Shown: positions 18,336-27,755, numbered from the stretch's first letter. The stretch is DNA of 64,000 bases from UBA7332 sp051657165 (GCA_051657165.1 JBOFKD010000297.1:62001-126000), one strand, 5' to 3'. Notes: a model not told the origin generated them from the sequence alone. Translations and numbers: made by a program.

Positions 18336-19961
18336 CTATTCGAATGCTCCCATTTTAAGCATGTTCACCTCATCCTGAGTAAGATATCTCCAACGTCCGC
18401 GTGGAAGATTTTTCTTAGTCAGTCCTGCGAACATAACACGATCTAATTTAAGAACACGATAACCTAAATGTTCGAAAATACGACGTACAATACGGTTTTT
18501 ACCTGAGTGAATTTCGATACCGATTTGTTTTGCATCATCTTCATCTGCATAGCTGATTGCATCTGCATGGATTTCGCCATCTTCTAGTTCAATTCCGCTT
18601 GCGATTTGTTTGATATCTTCCATTTCAACATCTTTATCCAACCATACGTGATAAACTTTCTTTTTATCATATTTAGGATGTGTCAGTTTAGATGCCAGAT
18701 CACCATCGTTTGTCAATAGCAATACACCTGTTGTATTACGGTCCAGACGTCCTACAGGATAGATACGTTCTGTGCAGGCATTTTTCACAAGATCCAGAAC
18801 AGTCAGACGTTCTTGCGGATCATCTGAAGTAGTTACACAATCTTTTGGCTTATTCAGAAGTACATAAACTTTTCCTTCTGGTCTCACTTCCTGATCATGG
18901 AATAAAACAGCATCCGTTCTGTTTACCTTAGTCCCTAGTTCAGTTACAACCTCACCATTAACGGTAACCATTCCTCCTGCAATATACTCATCTGCTTCAC
19001 GGCGTGAACACAAACCTGCATTTGCTAAGAATTTATTCAAACGAATTGGCTCATTCGGGTCAGTAAATAAGTCTTTGTATTCAACCTGTTTCTTCTTGCT
19101 GTATTTAGCATTTGGATCGTAAATATTATTACGGAAGTTGCTATTTTGACTTTTTGGACGTGATCCACCGAAGCTTCCGCCACGATTCTGACCGCCGCCG
19201 AAGCTTCCGCCACGACTTTGTCCACCACCGAAGCTTCCGCCACGACTTTGTCCGCCACCGAAACCTCCGCCACGATTTTGTCCGCCACCGTTATAGCCGC
19301 CACGGCTTTGTCCGCCATCATAACCGCCACGACTCTGGCCTCCACCATAGCCACCGCCACGGTTTTGACCACCGTCATAACCGCCACGACTCTGACCTCC
19401 GCCATAGCCTCCGCCACGATTCTGGTTATTACCATAGCCGCCGCGATTCTGGCCTCCATCGTAACCACCACGGTTCTGACCTCCGCCATTATAACCTCCG
19501 CGGTTTTGACCACCACCATAGTTATTATTATAACTATTTCCGCCACGGTCATTGTTATAACCTCCGCGATCGTTGTTATAACCACCACGGTCATTATTAA
19601 ATCCTCCGCGGTCGTTATTGTACGAACGGCGTTCATAACCACCTTCGTTATTATAATTACGATTATTATTATTGTTGTAAGTACGACGCTCATCATTTCC
19701 ATATGAACGGCGTTCACCGAAATTGTTAGGTCTTTGCTCAAATGATCTCTTTTCGAAACCACCCTCTCTGTAATCTCCTTGCTGAGAGTTTCCAAATCTT
19801 GAATTGTTATCATTGAATGAACGTCTCGGACGGAATCCCTCACGGTTCTCCTCACCTCCGAAGCCCGGTCTTTCATTTCTGTAGCTATTATTACCGTCAC
19901 GGCTACCTTCAAATTTATCCGTCGTAATACGCGGACGTTTTGGTCTTCTTTCTGAATCCAT
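18336..19961 (-). CDS. RsuA/RluB-family rRNA pseudouridine synthase with long Gly/Arg-rich N-terminus
   Basis: The last ~235 residues form a standard enzyme: an S4 RNA-binding domain (306-353, LNKFLANAGLCSRREADEYI) and a synthase domain with catalytic Asp407 in GRLDRNTTG. The first ~285 residues are low complexity: charged and Asn/Arg-rich to about 110, then tandem GGYNNDR, GGGQNRGGY and GGSFGGGQ units. Bacterial relatives modify 23S or 16S rRNA. The exact target here (RluB-, RluE/F- or RsuA-like) is not set by the sequence. The RGG-like tail probably binds RNA; this is inference. Confidence 0.92.
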   Translation of the reverse strand: MDSERRPKRPRITTDKFEGSRDGNNSYRNERPGFGGEENREGFRPRRSFNDNNSRFGNSQQGDYREGGFEKRSFEQRPNNFGERRSYGNDERRTYNNNNNRNYNNEGGYERRSYNNDRGGFNNDRGGYNNDRGGYNNDRGGNSYNNNYGGGQNRGGYNGGGQNRGGYDGGQNRGGYGNNQNRGGGYGGGQSRGGYDGGQNRGGGYGGGQSRGGYDGGQSRGGYNGGGQNRGGGFGGGQSRGGSFGGGQSRGGSFGGGQNRGGSFGGSRPKSQNSNFRNNIYDPNAKYSKKKQVEYKDLFTDPNEPIRLNKFLANAGLCSRREADEYIAGGMVTVNGEVVTELGTKVNRTDAVLFHDQEVRPEGKVYVLLNKPKDCVTTSDDPQERLTVLDLVKNACTERIYPVGRLDRNTTGVLLLTNDGDLASKLTHPKYDKKKVYHVWLDKDVEMEDIKQIASGIELEDGEIHADAISYADEDDAKQIGIEIHSGKNRIVRRIFEHLGYRVLKLDRVMFAGLTKKNLPRGRWRYLTQDEVNMLKMGAFE

Positions 19962-19987
19962 AATTGAGTATTTGTTAACTTAGTTAT

Positions 19988-20003
19988 GAAGCCTCACGGC
20001 TTC
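19988..20003 (-). promoter_or_regulatory. Small hairpin between purB and the synthase gene
   Basis: GAAGCC, a 4-base loop and GGCTTC lie in the 72-base gap. There is no T-run on the minus strand, so it is a leader structure or a weak terminator at most. Confidence 0.35.
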
Positions 20004-20033
20004 TTCATTTCATTATCTCTTAAAACTGAAATA

Positions 20034-21377
20034 TTATATCCCTGTATAAGAATGAGGAGTAATACATTTTAGCTCTTCCTTCACATCATCAGACACATTC
20101 AAAGTATCAATAAATGCTTTAATAGAAGCTGATGTAATTCCCTCATTTGTTCTTGTAAGTGCTTTTAACGCTTCATAAGGCTGTGGATATCCTTCTCGTC
20201 TTAAAACTGTCTGGATTCCTTCTGCGACAACTGCCCAGCATTTATCTAAGTCGTTATACAAAGCTTTCTCATTTAATAAAAGTTTATTCAACCCTCTTAA
20301 GGTACTCTTTATTGCCACAATCGAGTGAGCAAAAGGTATACCCACATTACGCAAGACTGTAGAATCGGTCAAATCTCTCTGAAGGCGTGAAATAGGTAAT
20401 TTCATAGAAAGGTGATCCAAGATAGCATTTGCAACACCAAGGTTTCCTTCTGAATTTTCGAAATCAATCGGATTAACCTTATGCGGCATCGCTGAAGATC
20501 CCACTTCTCCCGCTTTAATTTTTTGTTTAAAATACTCCATTGAGATATACTGCCAGAAATCTCTGTCCAGATCAACAATAATGGTATTGATTCGCTTCAT
20601 TGCGTCAAACAAAGCCGCCAGATTATCATAATTTGAAATCTGTGTTGTCCAGGCTTCTCTATCTATACCCAATTTATCTTTTAAAAATCTCGCGCCAAAT
20701 TCTTTCCAGTCAATCGCCGGATAAGCAATATGATGCGCATTAAAATTACCAGTTGCACCTCCGAATTTCCCACTTATCGGCGTGTTTTCCAAAATAGCCA
20801 ACTGCTGCTCCAATCTATAAACAAATACCATGATCTCTTTTCCCAGACGAGTCGGAGAAGCCGGCTGTCCGTGAGTTTTCGCAAGCATCGATATCTGACT
20901 CCATTCTTCAGCATAAGCTTTAAGAGTCGATATTAATTGATTAACAAGCGGATAGTAAGTTTGTTCCAGAGCATCCTTAATTGTTAAGGGTACAGAGGTA
21001 TTATTTATATCCTGCGAGGTCAATCCAAAGTGAATAAATTCTTTATATGCTTCCAGACCTAGATTATCAAACTTTTCCTTGATAAAATATTCGACAGCTT
21101 TTACATCGTGATTAGTCACAGCCTCAATCTCTTTAATATGAGCTGCATCTTTTTCACTAAAAGCTTCGTATATTGCTCTTAATTCAGGATAAACAGCAGG
21201 CTCAACATCTTTTAGCTGAGGCAGAGGAATTTCGCACAATGCAATAAAATATTCGATCTCTACAAGAACACGGTATTTGATTAATGCAAACTCTGAAAAA
21301 AAGTTCGCCAGTTCCACACTTTTATCTCTGTAGCGACCGTCAATCGGAGAAATAGCAGTTAAAGAATTCAGTAACAT
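20034..21377 (-). CDS. purB: Adenylosuccinate lyase
   Basis: The 447-residue all-helical enzyme splits SAICAR and adenylosuccinate, two steps of purine synthesis. The fumarase/aspartase superfamily signature GSSAMPHKVNPIDFENSEGN is present, along with TSQDINNTS and the catalytic-histidine segment LAKTHGQPASPTRLGKE. Length suits the E. coli-type PurB. It lies upstream of the pseudouridine synthase gene on the same strand, with a 72-base gap. A TATTTTTG -7-like string lies at 21401-21408 (minus). Confidence 0.96.
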   Translation of the reverse strand: MLLNSLTAISPIDGRYRDKSVELANFFSEFALIKYRVLVEIEYFIALCEIPLPQLKDVEPAVYPELRAIYEAFSEKDAAHIKEIEAVTNHDVKAVEYFIKEKFDNLGLEAYKEFIHFGLTSQDINNTSVPLTIKDALEQTYYPLVNQLISTLKAYAEEWSQISMLAKTHGQPASPTRLGKEIMVFVYRLEQQLAILENTPISGKFGGATGNFNAHHIAYPAIDWKEFGARFLKDKLGIDREAWTTQISNYDNLAALFDAMKRINTIIVDLDRDFWQYISMEYFKQKIKAGEVGSSAMPHKVNPIDFENSEGNLGVANAILDHLSMKLPISRLQRDLTDSTVLRNVGIPFAHSIVAIKSTLRGLNKLLLNEKALYNDLDKCWAVVAEGIQTVLRREGYPQPYEALKALTRTNEGITSASIKAFIDTLNVSDDVKEELKCITPHSYTGI

Positions 21378-21444
21378 AAATATAATATTATTTGGTACTG
21401 CAAAAATATATTATTCTTCTATCTATAAATGCTTTTTTCCGAAT

Positions 21445-22746
21445 TTATTTTGTATATCTGCGCGGATATCTGAACAAAATTGCAAGTATCGCTGCAATAC
21501 CCATTAAAAATGGATAGTAAAGATATGGAATTATTGAGATCGGGGATATTTTAGCTAATCCTGCCGCCATGAGCAGCTGTGCTCCATAAGGGATAATTCC
21601 CTGAATAAAACAAGAAAAAGTATCCAGTAAAGATGCCGATTTACGAGGATCCACATCAAAGCGTGTTGCAATATCCTTGGCAATCGGACCGGCAGTAATA
21701 ATCGCAATTGTATTATTGGCAGTACATAGATTTGCGAAACTTACCAGTCCGGCAATACTAAATTCAGCAGCCCTTTTTGATTTAATATTTTTAGTCAGCA
21801 GACGAATAATATATTCTATACCGCCATTATACCGTATCATCTCCAGCATCCCTCCGGCCATAAGCGTTATAATTATCAGTTCACTCATGCCCATTATGCC
21901 ATTACCCATAGCATTCATCCATCCAAGACAATCAAACGATCCCTGGAATATACCGATCAAACCGGATAGTATCGTTCCTAAAACAAGAAGTCTGATAACA
22001 TTCATTCCCAGCAAAGCACTGATCAGAACAAATAAATAAGGAATCACTTTTATAAACTCTATAGAAGAAGTTGCCGGAACAACTGTAATAGACTGTCCCA
22101 TAAAAAGATAAATCAAAAATACGATGATAGCCACCGGAACGACAATCATACTGTTAACCTTGAATTTGTCTTTCATCTCACAACCTTGCGTTTTTGTGGC
22201 TGCGATTGTTGTATCTGATATAAAAGACAGATTATCCCCAAACAGAGCACCTCCTACAACAACAGCAGTCATAAAAGGCAGCTCCACGCCTGTCTTAGAC
22301 GCTATACCAACAGCAACAGGTGTTAAAGCAATAATTGTCCCTACGGATGTACCTATCGAAATAGAAATAAAACATGCTGCCAGAAAAATACCCCCTATTA
22401 ATAAATAGTCCGGCAACAGGCTTAATGCCGTATTAACTGTAGCATCTACCGCTCCCATTGCTTTAGCCGTTTGCGCAAAAGCACCAGCCAGAATAAAAAT
22501 CCAGATCATCAGAAGAATATTCTTATTCGCGGCCCCCACCGAAAAATGCTCTACCCTTTCTGCCAGCGTCTTATCCGGCGTAATAATTACAGATACTATT
22601 GCCGACAATAAGAAAGCAACGGTTATTGGCATTTTGTAAAAATCACCTAACAAGAGAGACACAACAAGGTATGAAACCAGAAAAACGAATAAAGGTAACA
22701 ATGCTAAAGCTTTTGGATTTGGCTTTTGTTCTGTATTTCGAATCAT
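21445..22746 (-). CDS. NhaC-family Na+/H+ antiporter
   Basis: The 433-residue polytopic membrane protein has about 11-12 hydrophobic segments. Signature stretches include SIGTSVGTIIALTPVAVGIA, ALFGDNLSFISDTTIAATKTQG and, late in the protein, NLCTANNTIAIITAGP, all typical of NhaC-type antiporters (arsenite permease-like superfamily). The coupling ion is not proven; related proteins exchange malate/lactate or other solutes. It is transcribed from a good promoter at 22778-22808 and is separated from purB by 67 bases. Confidence 0.88.
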   Translation of the reverse strand: MIRNTEQKPNPKALALLPLFVFLVSYLVVSLLLGDFYKMPITVAFLLSAIVSVIITPDKTLAERVEHFSVGAANKNILLMIWIFILAGAFAQTAKAMGAVDATVNTALSLLPDYLLIGGIFLAACFISISIGTSVGTIIALTPVAVGIASKTGVELPFMTAVVVGGALFGDNLSFISDTTIAATKTQGCEMKDKFKVNSMIVVPVAIIVFLIYLFMGQSITVVPATSSIEFIKVIPYLFVLISALLGMNVIRLLVLGTILSGLIGIFQGSFDCLGWMNAMGNGIMGMSELIIITLMAGGMLEMIRYNGGIEYIIRLLTKNIKSKRAAEFSIAGLVSFANLCTANNTIAIITAGPIAKDIATRFDVDPRKSASLLDTFSCFIQGIIPYGAQLLMAAGLAKISPISIIPYLYYPFLMGIAAILAILFRYPRRYTK

Positions 22747-22777
22747 AATTCTCAGAAAATATTTTATTTGTAAAATA

Positions 22778-22808
22778 CAAACTTAACTATTTATAGACTA
22801 ATAAGAAA
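22778..22808 (-). promoter_or_regulatory. Promoter of the NhaC-type gene
   Basis: On the minus strand, TTTC at the -33 position, a 19-base spacer and TAAGTTTG (22778-22785). It fits the Bacteroidota pattern with one -33 mismatch. Confidence 0.7.
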
Positions 22809-23054
22809 GCGCACACATTCACTTATTCAGATAATTAATTGTATTTCTATTCTTTTAATTAAACGCATTATTACATCCTAATAATCATATCACGTTCATT
22901 TTTTCAGTAAATATCAAGCATACGAAAATCGCAGAAGAACGTTCTTTTAAATTAAAACGAAAGAACACCACTATTATTAGATGTTAAATTAATAGACACA
23001 ACTAAATAAAACAAAGCCCATTTCGTTAAATACAGTCAAATATTAACTTATCTA
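22809..23054. other. AT-rich intergenic stretch with a degenerate palindrome
   Basis: No gene is seen. A single imperfect inverted repeat, GTTCTTTTAAATTAAAACGA starting at 22941 and closed by AAGAAC, resembles one unit of the 5.4-kb TTTAAA array, but there is no phased series here. Confidence 0.5.
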
Positions 23055-23086
23055 TTTGGAAAACCGAGACAGAGCCTTTATATTTG
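23055..23086 (+). promoter_or_regulatory. Promoter of the candidate small RNA
   Basis: TTTG at 23055-23058, a 20-base spacer and TATATTTG at 23079-23086. Nothing coding follows for 150 bases, whereas a terminator begins 45 bases later. Confidence 0.75.
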
Positions 23087-23089
23087 CAT

Positions 23090-23160
23090 CAGTTTTTCAT
23101 GGTATTAGATTTAAGGTTAATAAAGGGTTTAGGTTGTCGTGAGACAACCTTTTCTTTTTT
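23090..23160 (+). ncRNA. Candidate small RNA with intrinsic terminator
   Basis: A near-consensus promoter predicts a start near 23090. AGGTTGTC, loop GTGA and GACAACCT (23131-23150) followed by TTTTCTTTTTT then form a strong intrinsic terminator. The expected transcript is about 65-70 nt with no useful ORF. The GH3-family gene starts 80 bases further on, so the alternative is a leader/attenuator for that gene. From memory, unverified, the part before the hairpin resembles a sequence repeated in Bacteroides genomes. Confidence 0.65.
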
Positions 23161-23240
23161 ATAAATGTTTATACTGCAAAATATTCCTATATTGCCTGCG
23201 ATTTTAGGAAAACAGTAATAACACAATACCATTATCAGCT

Positions 23241-24749
23241 ATGATATTGACAAAATTTCTTTTCCATTTTCTGGATTCACGAAATGAGCAAATTGATGAT
23301 TATGCTTACAATTCTGCCTCAATCCAAAACAATCAATTAGATTATCTTATTACGAAAGCTTCGGGAACAAAGTGGGGAACCATACACAAATATGCTTCAA
23401 TTACTGATTATAACGACTTTGCCAGAGAAGTACCTCTTCAGACTTACGATTCATTAAAACCATATATTGACGAAGCGATTAGTGGAAAATCAGATATCCT
23501 ATGGCATGGCAAGGTTAAATGGTTCGCTAAATCATCGGGAACAACTAATGATAAAAGCAAATTCATACCCATCACAAATGATGCCTTGCAGGATTGCCAT
23601 TATAAAGCAGCAAAAGATACAACGGCTCTTTACTCGAGGATTAATCCCGACAGTTCGTTATTAAGCGGGAAAAGCTTAATTCTTGGAGGAAGTCATGAGC
23701 TTAAAAATGAAAATGCACATACCTACTCCGGTGATCTATCAGCTATTCTACTTCAGAACACTCCGGATTATTTTAATTTAATCCGCGTGCCGGATAAAAA
23801 AATAATTCTGATGCACGAATGGGAAGCGAAGCTTAAAGCAATCATTGAAACAACCAGAAATGCCGATGTGAGAAGTCTTGCAGGAGCGCCATCGTGGATG
23901 ATGGTTATGATCAAAGCTATGCTCGAAGCTACCAATAAAACTTATCTTACTGAAGTATGGCCCAACCTGGAAGTATTCTTCCACGGAGGTATCAGTTTTA
24001 TACCTTATCGCGAACAGTATAAATCAATTATCCCGTCCGATAAAATGCATTATATGGAAACCTATAATGCATCTGAAGGTTTTTTTGCCATTCAGAATGA
24101 TCTTTCTGATCCGGCTATGCTTTTAATGCTGGATCTGGGTATATTCTATGAGTTTATTCCAATGGATAAGTTTGACGGAACAAACTCACAAGCTATTCCT
24201 CTCGAAGAGGTAGAATTAAATAAAAATTACGCCTTAGTAATATCTACAAATACCGGGCTATGGAGATATATCATCGGAGATACTGTTAAGTTTTTATCCA
24301 AAGATCCGTACAAAATTATTATAACAGGCCGCACAAAGCATTATATCAATGCTTTTGGCGAAGAGCTTATGGTAGATAATGCAGACAGAGCTCTGAACAA
24401 CGTGTGTGCAAAGTACGATGTTAAGGTTATTGACTATACAGCAGCTCCTGTATTTATGTCGGAAAACAGTAAAGGAAAACATCAGTGGATTATTGAGTTT
24501 GATCACAATCCTTCTGACCTGAACTCCTTCATAACTGATTTTGACCAGGCTCTGAAAGAACAAAACTCAGATTATGAAGCAAAAAGATACAAAGACATAA
24601 CACTGGACCGACCGGAAGTAATTATAGCACGTCCGAACTTATTCCATGACTGGATGGCTTTTAAAGGTAAGCTTGGAGGGCAGAATAAAGTTCCGCGCTT
24701 ATGTAACGACCGGAAGATAATAGATGAAATCATTGAGTTTCAGAAATAA
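23241..24749 (+). CDS. GH3 auxin-responsive-promoter family acyl-adenylating enzyme
   Basis: The 502-residue protein belongs to the GH3 branch of the adenylating (ANL) superfamily, best known from plant acyl-acid amido synthetases. Visible motifs are SSGTTNDKSKFIP (about residues 98-110, ATP loop), YNASEGFFAIQ, WRYIIGDTVKF and GRTKHYINAFGEEL. It probably activates a carboxylic acid as an acyl-AMP and may form an amide; substrate and partner are unknown. It has no signal peptide or membrane segment. It follows the small-RNA/leader region and ends in a terminator shared with the GH20 gene. Confidence 0.88.
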   Translation: MILTKFLFHFLDSRNEQIDDYAYNSASIQNNQLDYLITKASGTKWGTIHKYASITDYNDFAREVPLQTYDSLKPYIDEAISGKSDILWHGKVKWFAKSSGTTNDKSKFIPITNDALQDCHYKAAKDTTALYSRINPDSSLLSGKSLILGGSHELKNENAHTYSGDLSAILLQNTPDYFNLIRVPDKKIILMHEWEAKLKAIIETTRNADVRSLAGAPSWMMVMIKAMLEATNKTYLTEVWPNLEVFFHGGISFIPYREQYKSIIPSDKMHYMETYNASEGFFAIQNDLSDPAMLLMLDLGIFYEFIPMDKFDGTNSQAIPLEEVELNKNYALVISTNTGLWRYIIGDTVKFLSKDPYKIIITGRTKHYINAFGEELMVDNADRALNNVCAKYDVKVIDYTAAPVFMSENSKGKHQWIIEFDHNPSDLNSFITDFDQALKEQNSDYEAKRYKDITLDRPEVIIARPNLFHDWMAFKGKLGGQNKVPRLCNDRKIIDEIIEFQK

Positions 24750-24755
24750 AAATAT

Positions 24756-24798
24756 AAAAAGCCCCGTAATATTCATCTGATTATTACGGGGCTTTTTT
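24756..24798. terminator. Bidirectional terminator between GH3-family and GH20 genes
   Basis: AAAAAGCCCCGTAAT and ATTACGGGGCTTTTTT arms around a 12-base loop, with A and T tracts at both ends. Confidence 0.95.
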
Positions 24799-24799
24799 G

Positions 24800-27178
24800 T
24801 TAGTATGATAACATGTCAGGAGTTACTTTTTTGAAAGAATCCGATGACGGAGCTTTATAAACGAAACCGATATTTGACCATATATTTGGCCACCCATCCT
24901 TAACATAATTATTAACGACAAGCTTAAAGGCATGTTTTCCTTTTGCCAGAGCGATCTGTTTCTTGTTTTTATTATGCCGGCTCAACTTATCATTCTCTAT
25001 CAGAAGTTTGCCATTTACCCAAAGCTGATCCATATCTGTTGATAAAGAATAAACACCATCCTCAGGCATATCCACATACCCTTCATATATTATAACTCCG
25101 GGCTTATTCATATCAAGAATTTCAGCATCTGTTCCTTTTCCAGAGAAATCTGCTGCAACACCTGTTTCTCCGAAAGTTGCCTGACTGATTGCTTCATTTG
25201 AAGTAAATAATCCGGACGCCGTTTTCACCGTAACACCCTGTCCGTTAGCTTTACCGGCAACAACAGGTAATTTTTCCACATTTGGCTTATAATCAACTGC
25301 CGGCTGAATACTTTGCTTCTCAACGATTACATCACGGGATTTACTTAATTTACCGGATGGGAGCAGAGTTGCGATTTTGACATTCGCATCCGATGTAAGC
25401 TTAATTGCCGATGTATATACAGAAGATTTTTCTGTTGGTTCGTCACCGTTAAGCGTATAAACCATTGGCAGATTGCGTGTATTGGAGAAAGTTACTGTAG
25501 CAGTATCATCAGTAAATACTACGTTTGAAGTTAGCGTTCCTTCCGGCATAGGTATATGATAATTCACATCATAAGCATCCAGACGTACATACGCATTATT
25601 GATTCTTTGTGCAAAAGAATTCCAGTCTTTCTTTGTATCCGGAGACCATGTAGCTTCAGCAACTGCAATAATCCGCGGATAGATCATATACTCCATCTGA
25701 GCTTCATTCAGACAATATTCTGTCCACATATTCGCCTGAGCACCGAGAACATATTTATGCTTGTCGGCGGGCAAATCTTTCGGAACCGGATTATAGCTAT
25801 ATGTCTTTTCCAGTGGAGCATATCCTCCGATAGATGTAAATTCAACCTCTGCAGCTCCCTGCAAATGATCAATATACATCCCGCCTGATCCCGGTGTCAT
25901 AATCACTTCATGATCTGCATTTGCCGCAGCGATTCCTCCGGACTCTCCTCTCCAGCTCATTACGATGGCTCCGGGAGCTAGTCCGCCCTCCAGTATTTCA
26001 TCCCATCCAATCATCTTCTTACCTAACGAAGAGAGATGTTTTTCTACTCTTTTGACCGTATAGCTTTGTAGTTGCTCCTCTACACTATGCCCGTCCTTCT
26101 CTTTTAAGCCCAGACTTTTTGCAAGAGTCTGACATTTCGGACACTCTTTCCATCTGACTTTCGGACATTCATCGCCTCCAATATGAAAGTATTGAGACGG
26201 AAACAGGCCTGCCACTTCTGTTAATATATTTTCCAGGAAGGTGAACGTAGCTTCGTTTCCTACACAATAGACATCTTCTTCTACTCCCCATATAATCCGG
26301 GGTTGTTTAAACGGCCCTCCTGTGCAGGAATATTCAGGATAAGCAGTTAATGCTGCCAGCGCATGACCCGGAAGTTCTATTTCCGGTATCACATCAATAT
26401 ATCTTTCGGCTGCATAAGCAACTACTTCTTTTATCTGATCCTGTGTATAAAAAAATGGTCCATATTTTTCACCATTACCCTCATAGCGATACGACCCGGA
26501 TTCCGTAAGCTTAGGATATTGTTTTATCTCTATACGCCAGGCCTGATCTTCAGTCAAATGCCAGTGAAAACGATTCATTTTAAACATCGCCAGAATATCC
26601 AGTTGCTTTTTAACAAAGTCAACACTGGCAAAGTGACGACAAACATCCAGCATAAGACCCCGGTAACGAAATGCCGGCTCATCTTTCACTTCAACTGCCG
26701 GAACAGACCAGTCAATATTCTTCACTAACTGCTTGCTTTCAATCTCAGCAGGCAGAAGCTGCAACAATGTTTGTATTCCATAAAAGGCCCCTTGTGGTGT
26801 TCTGGCCTCAATCGTAACTCCATCTTTATCCGATTTCAGTAAATAGCCTTCATGTCCTACCGGCACACGCGTATTCAAACGTAATCTGATAGCATTCGAT
26901 CCGGTATCCGTTTCTTCTGTCTTCAGATCAAATCCTGTTGACAACTTAACTTTAGATGCCAGAAACGCAGCCGGTTGCATCAAATCCGGAGAAGAAACAA
27001 TTAATTTGGTGTTGTTATTCAATACAAAATGAGAAAGAGAATCCGTCATAGTCAATTCTAACGGCACAGGAATAACATTGATTCCTTCGTTGTAGCTTCG
27101 CATTTCCGTATTTTTCTTACAACTAAAAGTCATAAAAGAAACCGTTAACGCCATGGCACTTACTAGCAATTTTTTCAT
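24800..27178 (-). CDS. GH20 beta-N-acetylhexosaminidase lipoprotein with C-terminal PA14-like domain
   Basis: The 792-residue lipoprotein (Cys20 after MTFS) has a GH20b-like N-domain (about 32-165), then the catalytic barrel with HIGGDE at 332-337 (Asp336, Glu337). A beta-sandwich/chitobiase-C-like segment follows (about 555-640), and a PA14-like module ends the protein (about 670-785, with EGYVDMPEDGVYSLS and QLWVNGKLL). It removes terminal HexNAc from glycans. The extra module probably binds carbohydrate. It is separate from the 9.6-kb GH20 and larger by about 260 residues. Confidence 0.93.
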   Translation of the reverse strand: MKKLLVSAMALTVSFMTFSCKKNTEMRSYNEGINVIPVPLELTMTDSLSHFVLNNNTKLIVSSPDLMQPAAFLASKVKLSTGFDLKTEETDTGSNAIRLRLNTRVPVGHEGYLLKSDKDGVTIEARTPQGAFYGIQTLLQLLPAEIESKQLVKNIDWSVPAVEVKDEPAFRYRGLMLDVCRHFASVDFVKKQLDILAMFKMNRFHWHLTEDQAWRIEIKQYPKLTESGSYRYEGNGEKYGPFFYTQDQIKEVVAYAAERYIDVIPEIELPGHALAALTAYPEYSCTGGPFKQPRIIWGVEEDVYCVGNEATFTFLENILTEVAGLFPSQYFHIGGDECPKVRWKECPKCQTLAKSLGLKEKDGHSVEEQLQSYTVKRVEKHLSSLGKKMIGWDEILEGGLAPGAIVMSWRGESGGIAAANADHEVIMTPGSGGMYIDHLQGAAEVEFTSIGGYAPLEKTYSYNPVPKDLPADKHKYVLGAQANMWTEYCLNEAQMEYMIYPRIIAVAEATWSPDTKKDWNSFAQRINNAYVRLDAYDVNYHIPMPEGTLTSNVVFTDDTATVTFSNTRNLPMVYTLNGDEPTEKSSVYTSAIKLTSDANVKIATLLPSGKLSKSRDVIVEKQSIQPAVDYKPNVEKLPVVAGKANGQGVTVKTASGLFTSNEAISQATFGETGVAADFSGKGTDAEILDMNKPGVIIYEGYVDMPEDGVYSLSTDMDQLWVNGKLLIENDKLSRHNKNKKQIALAKGKHAFKLVVNNYVKDGWPNIWSNIGFVYKAPSSDSFKKVTPDMLSY

Positions 27179-27458
27179 TTAAAGATTAAATTTGAAGATT
27201 TGTTCATTACACAAACTCAGCAGTATAACTACTAAACTTGCAGGTTATTTATATAAATTGGGTATTATGGAGTCAGTTAACAGAATGAATATGCTAATCT
27301 GATAAATCAATCAGCATTCCGAAGTGCAATTATAATAAAAAGTTAATACATTTCCTAAGCAAAATTATTTATTATAAGTAAATCAATATATTCGCGATAA
27401 GGCATAGAACTATCACTAATATTTTATTACAATAAAAAGTTTGCAAAGTGGCAATTCC
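27179..27458. other. AT-rich leader upstream of the GH20 lipoprotein gene
   Basis: No gene and no clear TAnnTTTG promoter were found. It lies between the gene and the first composite repeat region. Confidence 0.5.
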
Positions 27459-27639
27459 ATTTGCAACCAGCCTCGAAACCCTTTGCTGAAAGGCCTTTAT
27501 GTATGACAAATGGTGTTGCAAATGAATTTGAATTGCAACCATTTGCAACCTCATTTGCAACCACTCAAACACATCATAAACAACTACACTACAAACACTT
27601 ACACCATATCAAACTTTACGATTGCAATTGGTTGCAATT
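27459..27639. repeat. TTGCAA array (block C of composite region 1)
   Basis: TTGCAA occurs at 27461, 27516, 27533, 27543, 27555, 27622 and 27632, mostly as ATTTGCAACC or its complement. The close pairs are 10 and 12 bp apart. The last pair forms ATTGCAATTGGTTGCAATT (27621-27639), repeated exactly at 50021-50039. Confidence 0.88.
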
Positions 27640-27645
27640 CAAAAC

Positions 27646-27663
27646 GCAAAACTCTGTGTATAG
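27646..27663. repeat. Conserved junction sequence GCAAAACTCTGTGTATAG
   Basis: The identical 18 bases occur at 50046-50063. A form lacking GT (CAAAACTCTGTATAG) is at 49736-49750. Each time it follows a different or variant motif array. Confidence 0.85.
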
Positions 27664-27674
27664 TTTTTCCTGAA

Positions 27675-27755
27675 GAGAGTTAAGAGCTTCCGCAGATTCT
27701 CTTAAGTGATTTCTCATTTTCTCTTAAGAGAATTTCGAATTTCTCTTAAGCAAAT
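27675..27755. repeat. Four-unit TTAAG palindrome array, 22-bp period (block D1)
   Basis: TTAAG starts at 27680, 27702, 27724 and 27746, exactly 22 bp apart. Unit 3 is the perfect palindrome TTCTCTTAAGAGAA (27719-27732). The other units share TTCTCTTAAG with variable right arms. Confidence 0.92.

Noticed and set aside
19037..19912. Long alternative frames opposite and within the pseudouridine synthase gene
   Set aside because: They are shadows of the Gly/Arg repeat; composition is Val/Ile/Thr or His/Arg repeats with no known domain.
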